From assembly GCF_004963255.1 (NCBI RefSeq), contig NZ_SUGA01000001.1:248001-312000 (forward strand): a stretch of 64,000 bases of DNA. The letters are read 5' to 3'. A program made the translations under genes and the position numbers. How positions within the stretch are numbered: position 1 is the stretch's first letter; every line of letters starts with the position of its first letter. A model generated the notes under the pieces. It was not told where the DNA came from, searched no databases, and saw nothing but the letters and a program-made list of their open reading frames with translations. The stretch comes from Mesorhizobium sp. GTDB lineage: Bacteria; Pseudomonadota; Alphaproteobacteria; Rhizobiales; Rhizobiaceae. Positions 27,759-36,821 of this stretch are shown here, in pieces.

Positions 27759-27940
27759 GATTGGCGAACGCTCTTGCGGTTCGCCATCTTGGCCTTCGTC
27801 TTCGGTCCCGGGCCGCGCATGTAATGAAGTTCAGGATGATAGCGCTCTCCGGAGAGCTGCCGCTTCAGCCGGCGGCTCCAATGCGCGAATAGGGATTTGA
27901 AGCGCCCTGCCATTTCCCACTCTTGGCCTTTGACGGCCAA
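27755..27940 (-). CDS. Small basic protein, translationally coupled to soeA (hypothetical)
   Basis: This 61-codon frame ends in an ATGA overlap with the soeA start. The protein (MAVKGQEWEMAGRFKSLFAH, then basic residues and KTKAKMANRKSVRQS) is very basic, without a signal peptide or membrane helix. An internal ATG at codon 10 is an alternative start. Position and overlap suggest a real leader gene of the soe operon, or a coupling ORF for soeA translation. I do not recognise a family, and chance remains possible in GC-rich DNA. Confidence 0.42.
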   Translation of the reverse strand: MAVKGQEWEMAGRFKSLFAHWSRRLKRQLSGERYHPELHYMRGPGPKTKAKMANRKSVRQS

Positions 27941-28037
27941 TTTTTTCCAACGTCAGAGAAAAACTTAGAACAAAGCAATTGATGCGTCTAACAAGCAGCT
28001 CTTGTAATTCCAATCGATTTTGCTTCTTAGTTCGCCC
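27941..28037. promoter_or_regulatory. Divergent soe/lysR promoter region
   Basis: These 97 bases are AT-rich relative to the surroundings and separate the leftward soe operon from the rightward lysR gene. LysR-type regulators usually bind between themselves and a divergent target. A short dyad is not obvious to me, but AATTGATG, AATTCC and AATCGATT sequences give several T-N-A type half-sites. No base-level promoter call is made. Confidence 0.45.
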
Positions 28038-28943
28038 ATGACCCTCGATCAGTTGCGCATCTTCGTCGCCGTCGCCGAGCACGGCCATATGACCAAGGCC
28101 GCCGAGCGGCTCGGCATCTCTCAGTCGGCGGCCTCTGCCGCCATTCGTGCGCTCGAAAGCCAGCATGGCGTGCGCCTGTTCAACCGCGTCGGCCGCAACA
28201 TCGAGCTGGCCCAGACAGGCCACCGCTTCCTGCCGGAAGCGAAGGCGGTCCTGGATCGCGCCGCCGCCGCCCGCGGCGTTCTGGAGGATGTCTCGCAGAC
28301 CGTCGCCGGCAGCCTGTCGATCGCGGCCAGCCAGACCATCGCAAGCTATTGGCTGCCGCGTCGCCTCGCTTCATTCCACGAAGCCTATCCCGCGGTGAAG
28401 CTGAGCGTGACGATCGGCAACACCAGGCAGGTCGAGACCAATGTGCTGGACGGACGCGCCGATTTTGGCCTGGTCGAGGGCCGAACCGAGTCCGACATCC
28501 TGCGCCGCGCCACGGTCGACGAGGACCGCATGATGCTGGTGGTGGCGCGTTCGCATCCCGAGATCCCGATGACGCGTGCCGGAAACCTCGACATCAGGGC
28601 GCTGCGCTGGATCATCAGGGAAGGCGGCTCGGGCACGCGCGAGGCGTTGGAGGATTTCGCGCATGGTCAAGGCGTCCCGCCGGCGGAGCTGCAGATATTC
28701 CTCGTCTTGCCCAGCAACGAGGCTGTGCGTCAGGCCGTGGAGGCCGGCGCGGGCGCCACGATCATCTCGGAGCTGGTGGTCGCGCGCTCTCTGGCGGAGG
28801 GCAGCCTCAGGGCCGTGCCGGTCGAGCTGCCGAAGCGCGACTTCGCCATGATCACGCATCGCGACCGCCAGGCCAGCCTCGCCCAGATGGCGCTGAAGGC
28901 GCATCTCACCGGCCGGGCGGACGCGCCGGCAAGCGCCGAATAA
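28038..28943 (+). CDS. LysR-family regulator divergent from soe operon
   Basis: The 301-residue protein has an N-terminal winged helix (MTLDQLRIFVAVAEHGHMTK, SQSAASAAIRALESQHGVRL) and a periplasmic-binding-like effector domain from about residue 90 (GSLSIAASQTIASYWLPRRL). The ATG at 28038 is the natural start for the family. The CysB/CbbR-like sequence and the divergent position suggest it controls soeABC, perhaps with a sulfur-compound effector; this is inference. Its stop is directly followed, with no gap, by the stop of the convergent Hsp70-like gene. Confidence 0.9.
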   Translation: MTLDQLRIFVAVAEHGHMTKAAERLGISQSAASAAIRALESQHGVRLFNRVGRNIELAQTGHRFLPEAKAVLDRAAAARGVLEDVSQTVAGSLSIAASQTIASYWLPRRLASFHEAYPAVKLSVTIGNTRQVETNVLDGRADFGLVEGRTESDILRRATVDEDRMMLVVARSHPEIPMTRAGNLDIRALRWIIREGGSGTREALEDFAHGQGVPPAELQIFLVLPSNEAVRQAVEAGAGATIISELVVARSLAEGSLRAVPVELPKRDFAMITHRDRQASLAQMALKAHLTGRADAPASAE

Positions 28944-30200
28944 TCACGCGTATTTGCGCTGTGCGTCGAGCGCGAGGCCAAGGCCGACCGAGCCGAACAT
29001 GTCGCCTTCGATGACGGAGGCCTGCGGCACCAGCGACAGGATCTTCCGCTTCGCCAGCGGGATCGCGGTCGAGCCGCCGGTGAGGAACACGGCCGTGATG
29101 GCGGAGGCTGGAACGCCGGCGTCGGCGATCGTCTGCCTGACCGTCGCGGCCACCCGTTCGATGTCGTTCGCAATGGTCTCCTCGAGGCCCGTGCGCGTGA
29201 TCTCCGCCGCGAAGCGCGCGCCGGGCAGCGACACCTTCACCTCGGCCGAAGACTGGTCTGTAAGCGCGATCTTCGCCCTTTCGACCAAGCCCGCCATCGC
29301 ATGGCCATAGCGGTGCTCGACGACATGGATGAAGCGGTCGACCAGGTCGGCGCGCTCGGCCTCGTAACGGATCTGCCGCAGGTCGCTCATCGCCTTGGCG
29401 GTGTAGACGAGGTTGATGCGCTGCCAGGTGGCTAGGTCGATGAAATAGGCTGCCGGCAGGTTGCGCTTGTGGTCCTTGGTCCGCGTCAGATAGCCGAGCT
29501 CGGGCATGACATGGGCTATGCTGAGCAGCCGGTCGAAATCGGTACCGCCGATATGGATGCCGCGATTGGCGAGGATGTCGGCCTTGCGGTCGCTCGAGCG
29601 GGCGCGCTCCGGCGAGACCCGCACGATGGAGAAGTCGGAAGTGCCGCCGCCCATGTCGACGATCAGCGCCAGCTCTTCGCGGGTGACCTTCTGTTCGTAG
29701 TCGAGCGCCGCCGCGATCGGCTCGAACTGGAAGGCGATATGCTTGAAGCCTTGCGCGCGCGCCGCTTTGTCCAACTCGCCCTGCGCCTTCGCATCGGCGG
29801 CCGCGTCCTCGTCGACGAACTGCACGGGCCGGCCGAGCACCACGTTCTCGACCGGACCGCCGGCGTCTTCTTCGAGCCGCTTCTTCAGATGGCCGACGAA
29901 CATGCCGATAATGTCGATGAAGCCGATCTGGCGCGCCTTGATGCGGGTCTTCTCATTGGCGAGCGAGCTGCCGAGCACGCTCTTCAGCGAACGCATCAGC
30001 CGGCCTTCGATGCTGTCGGTGTAGTCGCTGATCGCGCGGCGGCCGAAATAGGTGTAGCCGTCCTCGAAGTTGAAGAACACGGCGCTCGGCAGAGTGGGTT
30101 GCTCGCCCTCCAGCGCCACCAGTCGCGCCCGGCCGTCCCGGATCACGCCGACGGTAGAATTGGACGTGCCGAAATCGATGCCGCCGAATGCCGATTGCAT
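28944..30200 (-). CDS. YegD-like Hsp70-family protein
   Basis: The 418-residue protein has an actin/Hsp70 ATPase fold: GGIDFGTSNSTVGVI (phosphate 1), VDMGGGTSDFSIVRV (phosphate 2) and AVFLTGGSTAIPLAKRK (adenosine motif). It lacks the substrate-binding and lid domains of DnaK, like E. coli YegD. I chose the ATG at 30198-30200 because GGAGG lies five bases upstream; the frame runs eight codons further. Function in the family is not established. It stands alone between lysR and the TIGR02186 gene. Confidence 0.9.
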   Translation of the reverse strand: MQSAFGGIDFGTSNSTVGVIRDGRARLVALEGEQPTLPSAVFFNFEDGYTYFGRRAISDYTDSIEGRLMRSLKSVLGSSLANEKTRIKARQIGFIDIIGMFVGHLKKRLEEDAGGPVENVVLGRPVQFVDEDAAADAKAQGELDKAARAQGFKHIAFQFEPIAAALDYEQKVTREELALIVDMGGGTSDFSIVRVSPERARSSDRKADILANRGIHIGGTDFDRLLSIAHVMPELGYLTRTKDHKRNLPAAYFIDLATWQRINLVYTAKAMSDLRQIRYEAERADLVDRFIHVVEHRYGHAMAGLVERAKIALTDQSSAEVKVSLPGARFAAEITRTGLEETIANDIERVAATVRQTIADAGVPASAITAVFLTGGSTAIPLAKRKILSLVPQASVIEGDMFGSVGLGLALDAQRKYA

Positions 30201-30402
30201 CGCAGCCTCCTGTCGTTGCTTCATGCCGGCAGAACCATCAGCGACGCGTTGCGCGCCGTCATCCGGAAAGCCGGACCGCTCTGCCGAAAATCGAAATATG
30301 TGTGCTTGTCCCTAGGGCTGGGAGGCGGCGATGTATCGCAAAACCGGGAAAAGGGAAACCCTCTTTTGAGGGGAAATGGGTGCTCCCATTTTCCCCGAAG
30401 CA

Positions 30403-31194
30403 TCAATCTTTGCGGAAGATGATCCGGCCCAGCCAGCCGGTCAGCATGGCGAGGGATACGGCGAACACGCCGTAGAGAAAAGAATAGTCATGCGCGACCC
30501 GGAAGACCGACTGCTCGAAGCCCGATTTTCGGATCTCGAGCTGGGCCGAGCTTTCCTTGACGAACATGCCGCTCTTGAACAGGAATGCACGGGCTTTGTG
30601 GGTGCCGACCGGCACGTTGGGCGCGAGCCGCACGGTGGCGCGAAACAGGTTCTGCGACAGGAACTGCACGCCGCCGACATTTTCGCTGTAGAGGCCCGTC
30701 GCCGCTTTGCGCTCGCGCAGCGCGGCGGTGAATTCCTGGATCGTCGCCGGGCTGTCGGTCTCGTCGGCGGGCTTCAGGTAGAGGTTCTGTGCTCCGAGCG
30801 AGAGCTGCTTGTATTTGGCAGGCTCGGCGATGTCCTGCAGCGGCCGCGTCGTCGCGACGGAGTAGGAGACCGGCACGTTCTCGAAGGTTTCGGAGTCCAG
30901 GTTGATCCAGACGCCGAGCACGCGGTCCTTGCGCCGCACCACGACTGGGCGCGGCGGTCCTTCGAGCACGACGACCACGTCGTAGCGGCCCTGTCTGGCG
31001 ATCAGCGGGTCGGGGTTTTCCAGCGATCCGAAGATGGTGAGGTCAGCGCCGGAGAAGCCCGCCGTGATGGAGATCGCGTCGGTCGAAAGGCCGATCTGGA
31101 TGCTTTCGGTGGGCGGCGTCTGCGCCGTCGCTGGGGAAAGGACGAAGAGCATCGACAACGAGGCGGCGGCTGCAAATGCTCTGAGTCCCGCCAT
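30403..31194 (-). CDS. TIGR02186-family exported membrane protein
   Basis: The 263-residue protein has an N-terminal signal peptide (AFAAAASLSMLFVLSPATAQ), a beta-rich extracytoplasmic domain (for example ADLTIFGSLENPDPLIARQG) and a single C-terminal transmembrane helix (FLYGVFAVSLAMLTGWLGRI) with a short basic tail. This family is regularly found next to TSUP-type permeases in Rhizobiales, and here the start overlaps the TSUP stop. The pair probably works together in anion export, but the family function is not known. Confidence 0.8.
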   Translation of the reverse strand: MAGLRAFAAAASLSMLFVLSPATAQTPPTESIQIGLSTDAISITAGFSGADLTIFGSLENPDPLIARQGRYDVVVVLEGPPRPVVVRRKDRVLGVWINLDSETFENVPVSYSVATTRPLQDIAEPAKYKQLSLGAQNLYLKPADETDSPATIQEFTAALRERKAATGLYSENVGGVQFLSQNLFRATVRLAPNVPVGTHKARAFLFKSGMFVKESSAQLEIRKSGFEQSVFRVAHDYSFLYGVFAVSLAMLTGWLGRIIFRKD

Positions 31195-32117
31195 CAGTTG
31201 AGGCCCGCGGCGGACAGCGAATAGAGGTTGGGCGGCGTCACGAAGAGATCGACGGCAAGGCGGAGGGCGACGGCCAACACCAACATCGCCAGAAGCGCGC
31301 GCAACTGCTCGCCACGCAGCCGCTGGCCGGCCTTGGCGCCATATTGCGCGCCGGCGACGCCGCCGGCCATCAGCAGGAATGCCAGGATCACGTCGACCGT
31401 CTGGTTGGTCGTGGCATGCACCAGGGTGGTGTAGGCCGAGGTGAAGATGATCTGGAACAGCGAGGTGCCGATAACGACATTGGTCGGCACCTTGAGCAGG
31501 TAGATCAGCGCCGGCACCATGATGAAGCCGCCGCCGACGCCCATGATCGACGACAGGAAGCCGATCCCGGCGCCGAGCCCGAGCACCGGGATGACGCTGA
31601 CGAACAGCTTCGAGGCGCGGAAGCGCATCTTGAACGGCAGCCGGTGGATCCAGTTGTGCTGGCCGGATTTCTTGAGCACGGGTGCTGCGCCGCTGCGGCT
31701 GGCGCGCAGCGCGTTGAGGCTTTCGACCAGCATCAGCCCGCCCACGGTGCCGAGCAACACGACGTAAAGCAGCGAGATGAACAGATCCAACTGGCCGAGC
31801 CGGCGCAACAGCGCGAAGACATAGATGCCGGCTGTCGAGCCGACAATGCCGCCGGCCAGCAGCACGCCGCCCAGCTTGAAGTCGAGCGTGCCGCGCTTGA
31901 AGTGCGACAGCGCGCCGGAGAAGGAAGAGGCGATGACCTGGTTGGCGCCGGTGGCGACCGCGATCGCCGGCGGGATGTTGTAGAAGATCAAAAGCGGCGT
32001 GATCAGAAAGCCGCCGCCGACCCCGAACATGCCCGACAGGAAGCCCACCGCCGCGCCCATCGCCAGCAGCACGAAGACGTTGACGGAAATTTCCGCGATC
32101 GGGAGATAGATGCCCAC
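31194..32117 (-). CDS. TSUP (TauE/SafE) family permease
   Basis: The 307-residue integral membrane protein shows about eight helices and two copies of the TSUP signature, GFLSGMFGVGGGFLITPLLI and GFLSSIMGVGGGFIMVPALI. TSUP proteins export or import sulfite, sulfoacetate, taurine-related or other organosulfonate anions. The neighbouring TIGR02186 gene overlaps by one base. The soe operon is 3 kb away, so sulfite is a reasonable but unproved substrate. Helices and signatures are clear; substrate is inference. Confidence 0.9.
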   Translation of the reverse strand: MGIYLPIAEISVNVFVLLAMGAAVGFLSGMFGVGGGFLITPLLIFYNIPPAIAVATGANQVIASSFSGALSHFKRGTLDFKLGGVLLAGGIVGSTAGIYVFALLRRLGQLDLFISLLYVVLLGTVGGLMLVESLNALRASRSGAAPVLKKSGQHNWIHRLPFKMRFRASKLFVSVIPVLGLGAGIGFLSSIMGVGGGFIMVPALIYLLKVPTNVVIGTSLFQIIFTSAYTTLVHATTNQTVDVILAFLLMAGGVAGAQYGAKAGQRLRGEQLRALLAMLVLAVALRLAVDLFVTPPNLYSLSAAGLN

Positions 32118-32201
32118 CCGTCTGTCTCGATCAGTTTGCTTGTCGGCGTATAGCGCCGTCCCCGGGCACTAAAGCACCGAAAAGCCAATTTTTTCTTGCG
32201 C

Positions 32202-32239
32202 CGGCGCGGCGGCGAGGGTCAAGCCTTGCCGCCGCGCCG
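32202..32239. other. Strong 16-bp GC hairpin between TSUP and podJ-like genes
   Basis: The stem 32202-32217 pairs with 32224-32239 (twelve perfect GC-rich pairs plus four more with one wobble) around a six-base loop. Neither side has a T tract in the right orientation for a standard intrinsic terminator. It lies after the podJ-like stop and before the TSUP start on the same strand, so it could limit readthrough. The rest of the 192-base gap shows nothing else clear. Confidence 0.6.
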
Positions 32240-32309
32240 AAACAAAAACCATCTCAATCAGTTAACAGGCAAATGTGTGGCGGGGCGTCGCGTATGCGAC
32301 GCGCTGCCG

Positions 32310-35300
32310 TTATTTCTTCGCCAACAGCGCCTTGACGAGCGGCGCGTCGATCTCGCCGGTCGGCGTCATCTTGTTGTCGGTCTGGAAGGCCATGATCGCG
32401 GTCTTGGTCTTGCCGCCCATCACGCCGTCGGCGCCGCCGGCATCGTAGCCGTTCTTGTTGAGGATCAGCTGGATGTTCTTCACCGCCTTCTTCATGTCGA
32501 TGCCGGCGGTGGTCTGCGGCGCGCTGTCCTGCCAGGATTCCGGAACGTCGGCCGAGTTGGCGGCGGCGTTGAGCGGCTTGGCCTTCCACAATTCCGTGGC
32601 GGCGCGCGCCCGCTCGAGCTGCTCGGGCCGCAGCGCATTGGCGATCTCGTCGCGCTTGGCTGCGGCGTCCTTGTCGCCGGTCTTGGCGACCAGGGCGAAC
32701 CACTTGTAGGACTCTTCCAGGTTCTGCTTCATGCCGACGCCCTTGGCGGCCAGGATGCCGAGGTTGAACTGGCTGTCCTTGACGCCGAGGTCGGCGGCTT
32801 CCTGGAACCAGTGCGTGGCCGATTCATTGTCGGTCACCCCGTCCGCCGCCATGGCGAACAGCACCGCGAGATTGTGCATGGCGCTGGCGTTTCCCTGCTC
32901 GGCGGCGAGCTGGTAATAGGTCTTGGCCTTCTTGATGTCGCGCGCGACGCCGATGCCCTTTTCGTAGAAATTGCCGATGCGGTATTCGGCCGGCGCGAAG
33001 CCGAGCTCGGCCGACTGCTCGTACCATTTGGCGGCGGCCTTCATGTCTTCCTTCACGCCGCGCGATTCCGCATAGCGCGAGCCGACCTCGAACAGCGCCT
33101 TGGCGTCGCCGCCGGCGGCGGCGTCGCGCAGCGCCACCGGACCGATTTCGGAAGGAATGTCGAATTTGCCGGCTGCCGTCCGGCTTGCTGTTGGCGGCAC
33201 GGCGCCTGTCGTGTCGGCGGAGGTTGCCGCCGGCGCGCCTATTGCCGCGCTGTTCGCTGCCGGACTGGCGGCCACGGACTCCTGGGCTGCCGGCTGCGTG
33301 TCGCCGTCCGTATCCGTCGCGGCGGCAGCCGCGGCGGTGGGTTCGGATGGCGTCGCCGAAGCCATCGGCGCCGGTGCGGCCGGCGCTGCAGGCGCCACCG
33401 GCGCGGGTGCCGGTTCGGCCAGCGTGGCGGCTGCGCTTTCGGGACTTGCGGGAACAGATGCGGCCGGTGCCGTCTCCTGGACGGGCTCCGCCTGTCTGAC
33501 GGGACGGGCAGGCGCGCTTTCGGCCTGTGCCGTCGCGGCATCGATCTTCGGTGTGTCGGTCTTCTGCGTGTCGGCCTGTGGCGCGACGGTCGCGTTGAGC
33601 GAAGCCGTGTCGACCGTTTGCGTGGAGAGAGCGGGCTGGTTGTTGGCCGTCTCGACCGGATCGGACAGGAAGGCCTTGCCCAACTGCAGGCCGGCCAGAG
33701 CCATCATAATGGCCGCCGCCGCCATCAGGATCGGCTTGCGCCGCGCCTTGAGCAGGTCGCCGATCCGCAATGCCTTCACCGGGCCGGTCATGGTCGATTG
33801 CCGCTTCAGCGTGTCGGCTTCCGCCGCCGCCGCCTGGGCGGCACGCCGGGCCGCGGCGATGAAATCCGACTTCGCGGCATCGCTGTCGGTGCGCCGGGCC
33901 GGCTGGCCGCCGCGCTCGTCGCGCACGCGCTTCATGATGGCATTGAGGTCCGGCGCGCCGGAACCGGGTTCCAATGGCCGGTTGGCCGCCTTGGGGTCGA
34001 GCGGTTCGTCGATGTCGACGCTTGGCACGTCGCCGACCGGCGCAGAGCCGGCAAGCGGCTGCGTGTCCGCGTCCTTCTTACCCTTGAAAGCGCGCGCCAG
34101 CCCGCTGAACATGGATTTCTTGCGTCCGGCCGTCTCGCTCCTGTCGCCGACCGCATCGGGTCCAAGCGCCGCCATGGCGGCTGCTGCAGCAGCCTCGGCA
34201 GGCGTGCGCGGCGCGCTCGGCTCATCGCGCATGATCGCCGCGGCGCGGCCCTCGAGGCTGGCCATGTCCCCGGTGAGCGGCAGCGGCTGGTCGATATCCA
34301 TCGAAGGCGCGTCCTGCACCGCGATCTTGCCGCCGCGGCCGCCGCGCTTGCTGGCCGGTTGCGGATCGACCAGCTCGCTGACCGCCTCGCTGGTCTCGGT
34401 CGCTTCCAGCGAGCCCAGCCTGTCGACAATCTTGAGCAGCGTGTCGTGGATTGCCTCGAAAGTCCGCGAGTTGCGTTCGTCGGAGCGGCGGGTGAGCGCT
34501 TCGAGCGTCTTCAGGTCCTGGGCGAGGCCGGCAACGGCGGTCGCGTTGGTCTGGGCCGTGCTGGAGGTCGACTCGGCGAGCGATTTGACGGCGCTCTCGG
34601 CCGCCTCGCGCGCCACGCTCAGAATGGAATCGCGCGTGCCGGCCAGCGACTTCTCGATCTCGTTGAGGCGCGGGCTGATGTCTTCGAACTCGGGCAGCGG
34701 CGTGCCGGGCCTGGAAAGATGCGCCGACAGGCCGGCGACCTGCGCTTCCAGGCTGCGGATCAGCGCCGGATCGATGCCGGCGACCTGCTGCGCGGACGAT
34801 TCCAGCCGGCTGGAGATATCCTCGAGCCGGCTTTCCAGCCCGCGGATAGCCATGTCGCTGGCGGGATCGGGCGCGCGCGTCTCGATGCGCTTGGCCAGAG
34901 CGGTGAAGCGGGCGTCGATCGCTTCCATGATGCCGGCGCTGTCGTCCTGGCGCATGCGCTGGTCGAGCCTGTTCGCCACTTCGTCCAGCCGACGCTCGAG
35001 ATCGTGGAACAACGCGTTGCTTTGTTCGATTGCGTCTCCCTGGCGGCGCTCGAGCAGCATCGACAGCGCGTCGAAGCGCTGCTCCAGGCCCTGGAAGATC
35101 TGGTCCGCGTCGGGCATGGCCGGCGCGCGATCCATCTTATCGGTGATGGAAGCGATCTGCTTGCCCAGCCGCTCCATGGCCTGCTCGGGCAGGTCGGTGC
35201 GGCCGGCCAGCTGGTCCACGCGGCTGGTGAGAAGATTGAGGCGGTCGAGGACCTCGGCGCCGGGCCGCGACTGCGCGACCTCTTCGATCTGCACCGCCAG

Positions 35301-36362
35301 CGAGGCCATGCGCTTCTCGATCCGGCCAAAGGTCTCGGGGTCGAAGGCATTCGCCTGCGCGGCAACCGTCGATGCGACGATGGCGCGGGAAATCTCGTCC
35401 AGCCGCTCGTCGATCATGGCGAGCGTTTCGCCGCCGCGCGCGGTCTGCTGGCCGGCGAAGCGGTCGACTGCGCCGGCAAGCGTGCGCACCTTTTCCTCCA
35501 GCGAGCGCAGCGAAAGCGATTCCGGCAGGCTGTTGACGGCGCTGCTGATCTGCTCGAGCCGGTCGGTCAGCACTGAAAGGCTAGGGCCTTCGGCGCGCTT
35601 GCGCTGGTCGGCGTCGACACGGTCCTCGAAAGCGCTCCAGCGGCGGTCGAAATCGTCCCAGCGGCGGTCGACCTTCTGCACGCTTTCCTCGCGCGCCAGC
35701 GTGTCCAGCGCGCCCTTCACCTGTTCAAGTTCCAGCCGCAGCAGATTGACGCTGCGGTCGTCGCTTTTTTCGGCGAGCGACTGGATCGCTCCCGAAAGCC
35801 GCTCGAATTCGAGGCCGAGCTCGGCGCTGCTCTTGTCGGGCATCGCGCCGCGCTGGCTGTTGGCCTGCAGGGCGCGGTCGATATCCTGGCGGAACGCTTC
35901 GAACTCGCGCTGCAGGCCGGCCGTCATCTGGTGGCGCAGTTCCTCCCGCAGACCGCGCAGTTCGACCGCGATCTTGCCGACGATGGCGACGCTGTCTTCC
36001 TGGCCGCGGACCCGGTCGATGTCGCGCGCGATTGCCTGGTAGGCGGGCGAGGGGTTCTGCGGGGCGCGCTCCTGCGGCCGCGGGCTCTGCGGTGCCGGAT
36101 TCTGCGGCGCACGGTCCAGGGGCCTTTGCGCGGAATAGGGATCCTCATACCAGCGCGGCGCCTGGCCGTAGGGCTGCGCGCTTGGGTAACGCGGTTCGGC
36201 GGTCGGTCGCTGCGGGTTGGGGCGGTCGGGCATGTCGGCGCGCGTTCGGTCCAGCCTCTGCTCCAGCGTTTCGAGCGAGCGGTTCAGTTCTTCGAGCGAG
36301 GCATGCGGCCGGCGCTGCCTGCCGGCGTTGAGTGTATCGAGATAGGACCGCTTGCTGTTCAT
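32310..36362 (-). CDS. PodJ-like polar localisation protein (coiled coil, TM, SEL1, peptidoglycan-binding)
   Basis: The ATG at 36360-36362 gives 1350 residues. In order: a Pro/Gln-rich N-terminus, a long cytoplasmic region rich in coiled coil (about 90-730, with many RLDE/ISSRLE heptads), a low-complexity part, one transmembrane helix (near residue 875, ILMAAAAIMMALAGLQLGKA), a Pro/Ala-rich periplasmic linker, SEL1-type repeats (about 1070-1240, for example YRIGNFYEKGIGVARDIKKA) and a C-terminal peptidoglycan-binding domain (about 1290-1350, LNKNGYDAGGADGVMGGKTK). This is the architecture of PodJ, which organises one cell pole in Caulobacter and rhizobia. A near-CtrA dyad lies upstream. Residue positions are approximate. 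Confidence 0.85.
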   Translation of the reverse strand: MNSKRSYLDTLNAGRQRRPHASLEELNRSLETLEQRLDRTRADMPDRPNPQRPTAEPRYPSAQPYGQAPRWYEDPYSAQRPLDRAPQNPAPQSPRPQERAPQNPSPAYQAIARDIDRVRGQEDSVAIVGKIAVELRGLREELRHQMTAGLQREFEAFRQDIDRALQANSQRGAMPDKSSAELGLEFERLSGAIQSLAEKSDDRSVNLLRLELEQVKGALDTLAREESVQKVDRRWDDFDRRWSAFEDRVDADQRKRAEGPSLSVLTDRLEQISSAVNSLPESLSLRSLEEKVRTLAGAVDRFAGQQTARGGETLAMIDERLDEISRAIVASTVAAQANAFDPETFGRIEKRMASLAVQIEEVAQSRPGAEVLDRLNLLTSRVDQLAGRTDLPEQAMERLGKQIASITDKMDRAPAMPDADQIFQGLEQRFDALSMLLERRQGDAIEQSNALFHDLERRLDEVANRLDQRMRQDDSAGIMEAIDARFTALAKRIETRAPDPASDMAIRGLESRLEDISSRLESSAQQVAGIDPALIRSLEAQVAGLSAHLSRPGTPLPEFEDISPRLNEIEKSLAGTRDSILSVAREAAESAVKSLAESTSSTAQTNATAVAGLAQDLKTLEALTRRSDERNSRTFEAIHDTLLKIVDRLGSLEATETSEAVSELVDPQPASKRGGRGGKIAVQDAPSMDIDQPLPLTGDMASLEGRAAAIMRDEPSAPRTPAEAAAAAAMAALGPDAVGDRSETAGRKKSMFSGLARAFKGKKDADTQPLAGSAPVGDVPSVDIDEPLDPKAANRPLEPGSGAPDLNAIMKRVRDERGGQPARRTDSDAAKSDFIAAARRAAQAAAAEADTLKRQSTMTGPVKALRIGDLLKARRKPILMAAAAIMMALAGLQLGKAFLSDPVETANNQPALSTQTVDTASLNATVAPQADTQKTDTPKIDAATAQAESAPARPVRQAEPVQETAPAASVPASPESAAATLAEPAPAPVAPAAPAAPAPMASATPSEPTAAAAAATDTDGDTQPAAQESVAASPAANSAAIGAPAATSADTTGAVPPTASRTAAGKFDIPSEIGPVALRDAAAGGDAKALFEVGSRYAESRGVKEDMKAAAKWYEQSAELGFAPAEYRIGNFYEKGIGVARDIKKAKTYYQLAAEQGNASAMHNLAVLFAMAADGVTDNESATHWFQEAADLGVKDSQFNLGILAAKGVGMKQNLEESYKWFALVAKTGDKDAAAKRDEIANALRPEQLERARAATELWKAKPLNAAANSADVPESWQDSAPQTTAGIDMKKAVKNIQLILNKNGYDAGGADGVMGGKTKTAIMAFQTDNKMTPTGEIDAPLVKALLAKK

Positions 36363-36821
36363 CGATGCGCCCGTGTTCAGAGTGGCCGGCCAAAGACCGG
36401 TTTCCCAGTAGCCTGCCGGGTACGAAGCGAGCCGAGCGGTTTTGCTGCGGAGGAAGACGAGCTTCCCGGGTTTTACCCGCACTTCGAAAACCGTGAAAAA
36501 TTCGCTACAGGATAACCACGGGTGACCGACATGCGCACATTTCGCCCAACGTGGTAAACAAGGCGTTAACCAAGCTTAAGAAGTCGCGTATAAATCGTGA
36601 GCCGCCTGACAAGCCGGTACCTGGGTGCGGCATAAAGGTTCGCTTTTACAACGCCCTTGCGTCACCCTGCGGCTGTCGATATAGGATTGACGTAAACGTA
36701 AAAGGTGCGAAGCCGTGCCTCTTGCGATTGATTTGTTGTTGCAACCACGATTGGAAGCACGCCCCCGCTTCCATTCAGGCGACGCTTGGTCCGCGACCGC
36801 GACGCCACCAGGGGAAAGCCA
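36363..36821. other. Divergent region between podJ-like and merR genes
   Basis: These 459 bases hold no recognisable gene. Visible signals are TTAA-N6-TTAA at 36566-36579 (one base short of the CtrA consensus), the TTGACGTAAACGTAAA dyad at 36687-36702, and an AGGGGA ribosome-binding site before merR. An open frame continues upstream from the podJ-like start to 36482, but without similarity, so it is treated as non-coding. Confidence 0.55.
36687..36702. promoter_or_regulatory. LiuR-type operator before merR
   Basis: TTGACGT, AA, ACGTAAA forms a near-perfect dyad (six of seven pairs). It resembles the operator class bound by LiuR-like MerR regulators of fatty and branched-chain acid catabolism, and closely matches the site at 37405-37426. 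Position about 120 bases before merR suggests autoregulation (inference). Confidence 0.6.

Noticed and set aside
32202..32239. Standard intrinsic terminator
   Set aside because: The stem is strong but no T tract follows on either strand, so it is listed only as a hairpin.
32196..35576. Open frame of about 1100 codons on the plus strand
   Set aside because: It is antisense to the PodJ-like gene, with low-complexity Gly/Arg-rich translation and no known domain.
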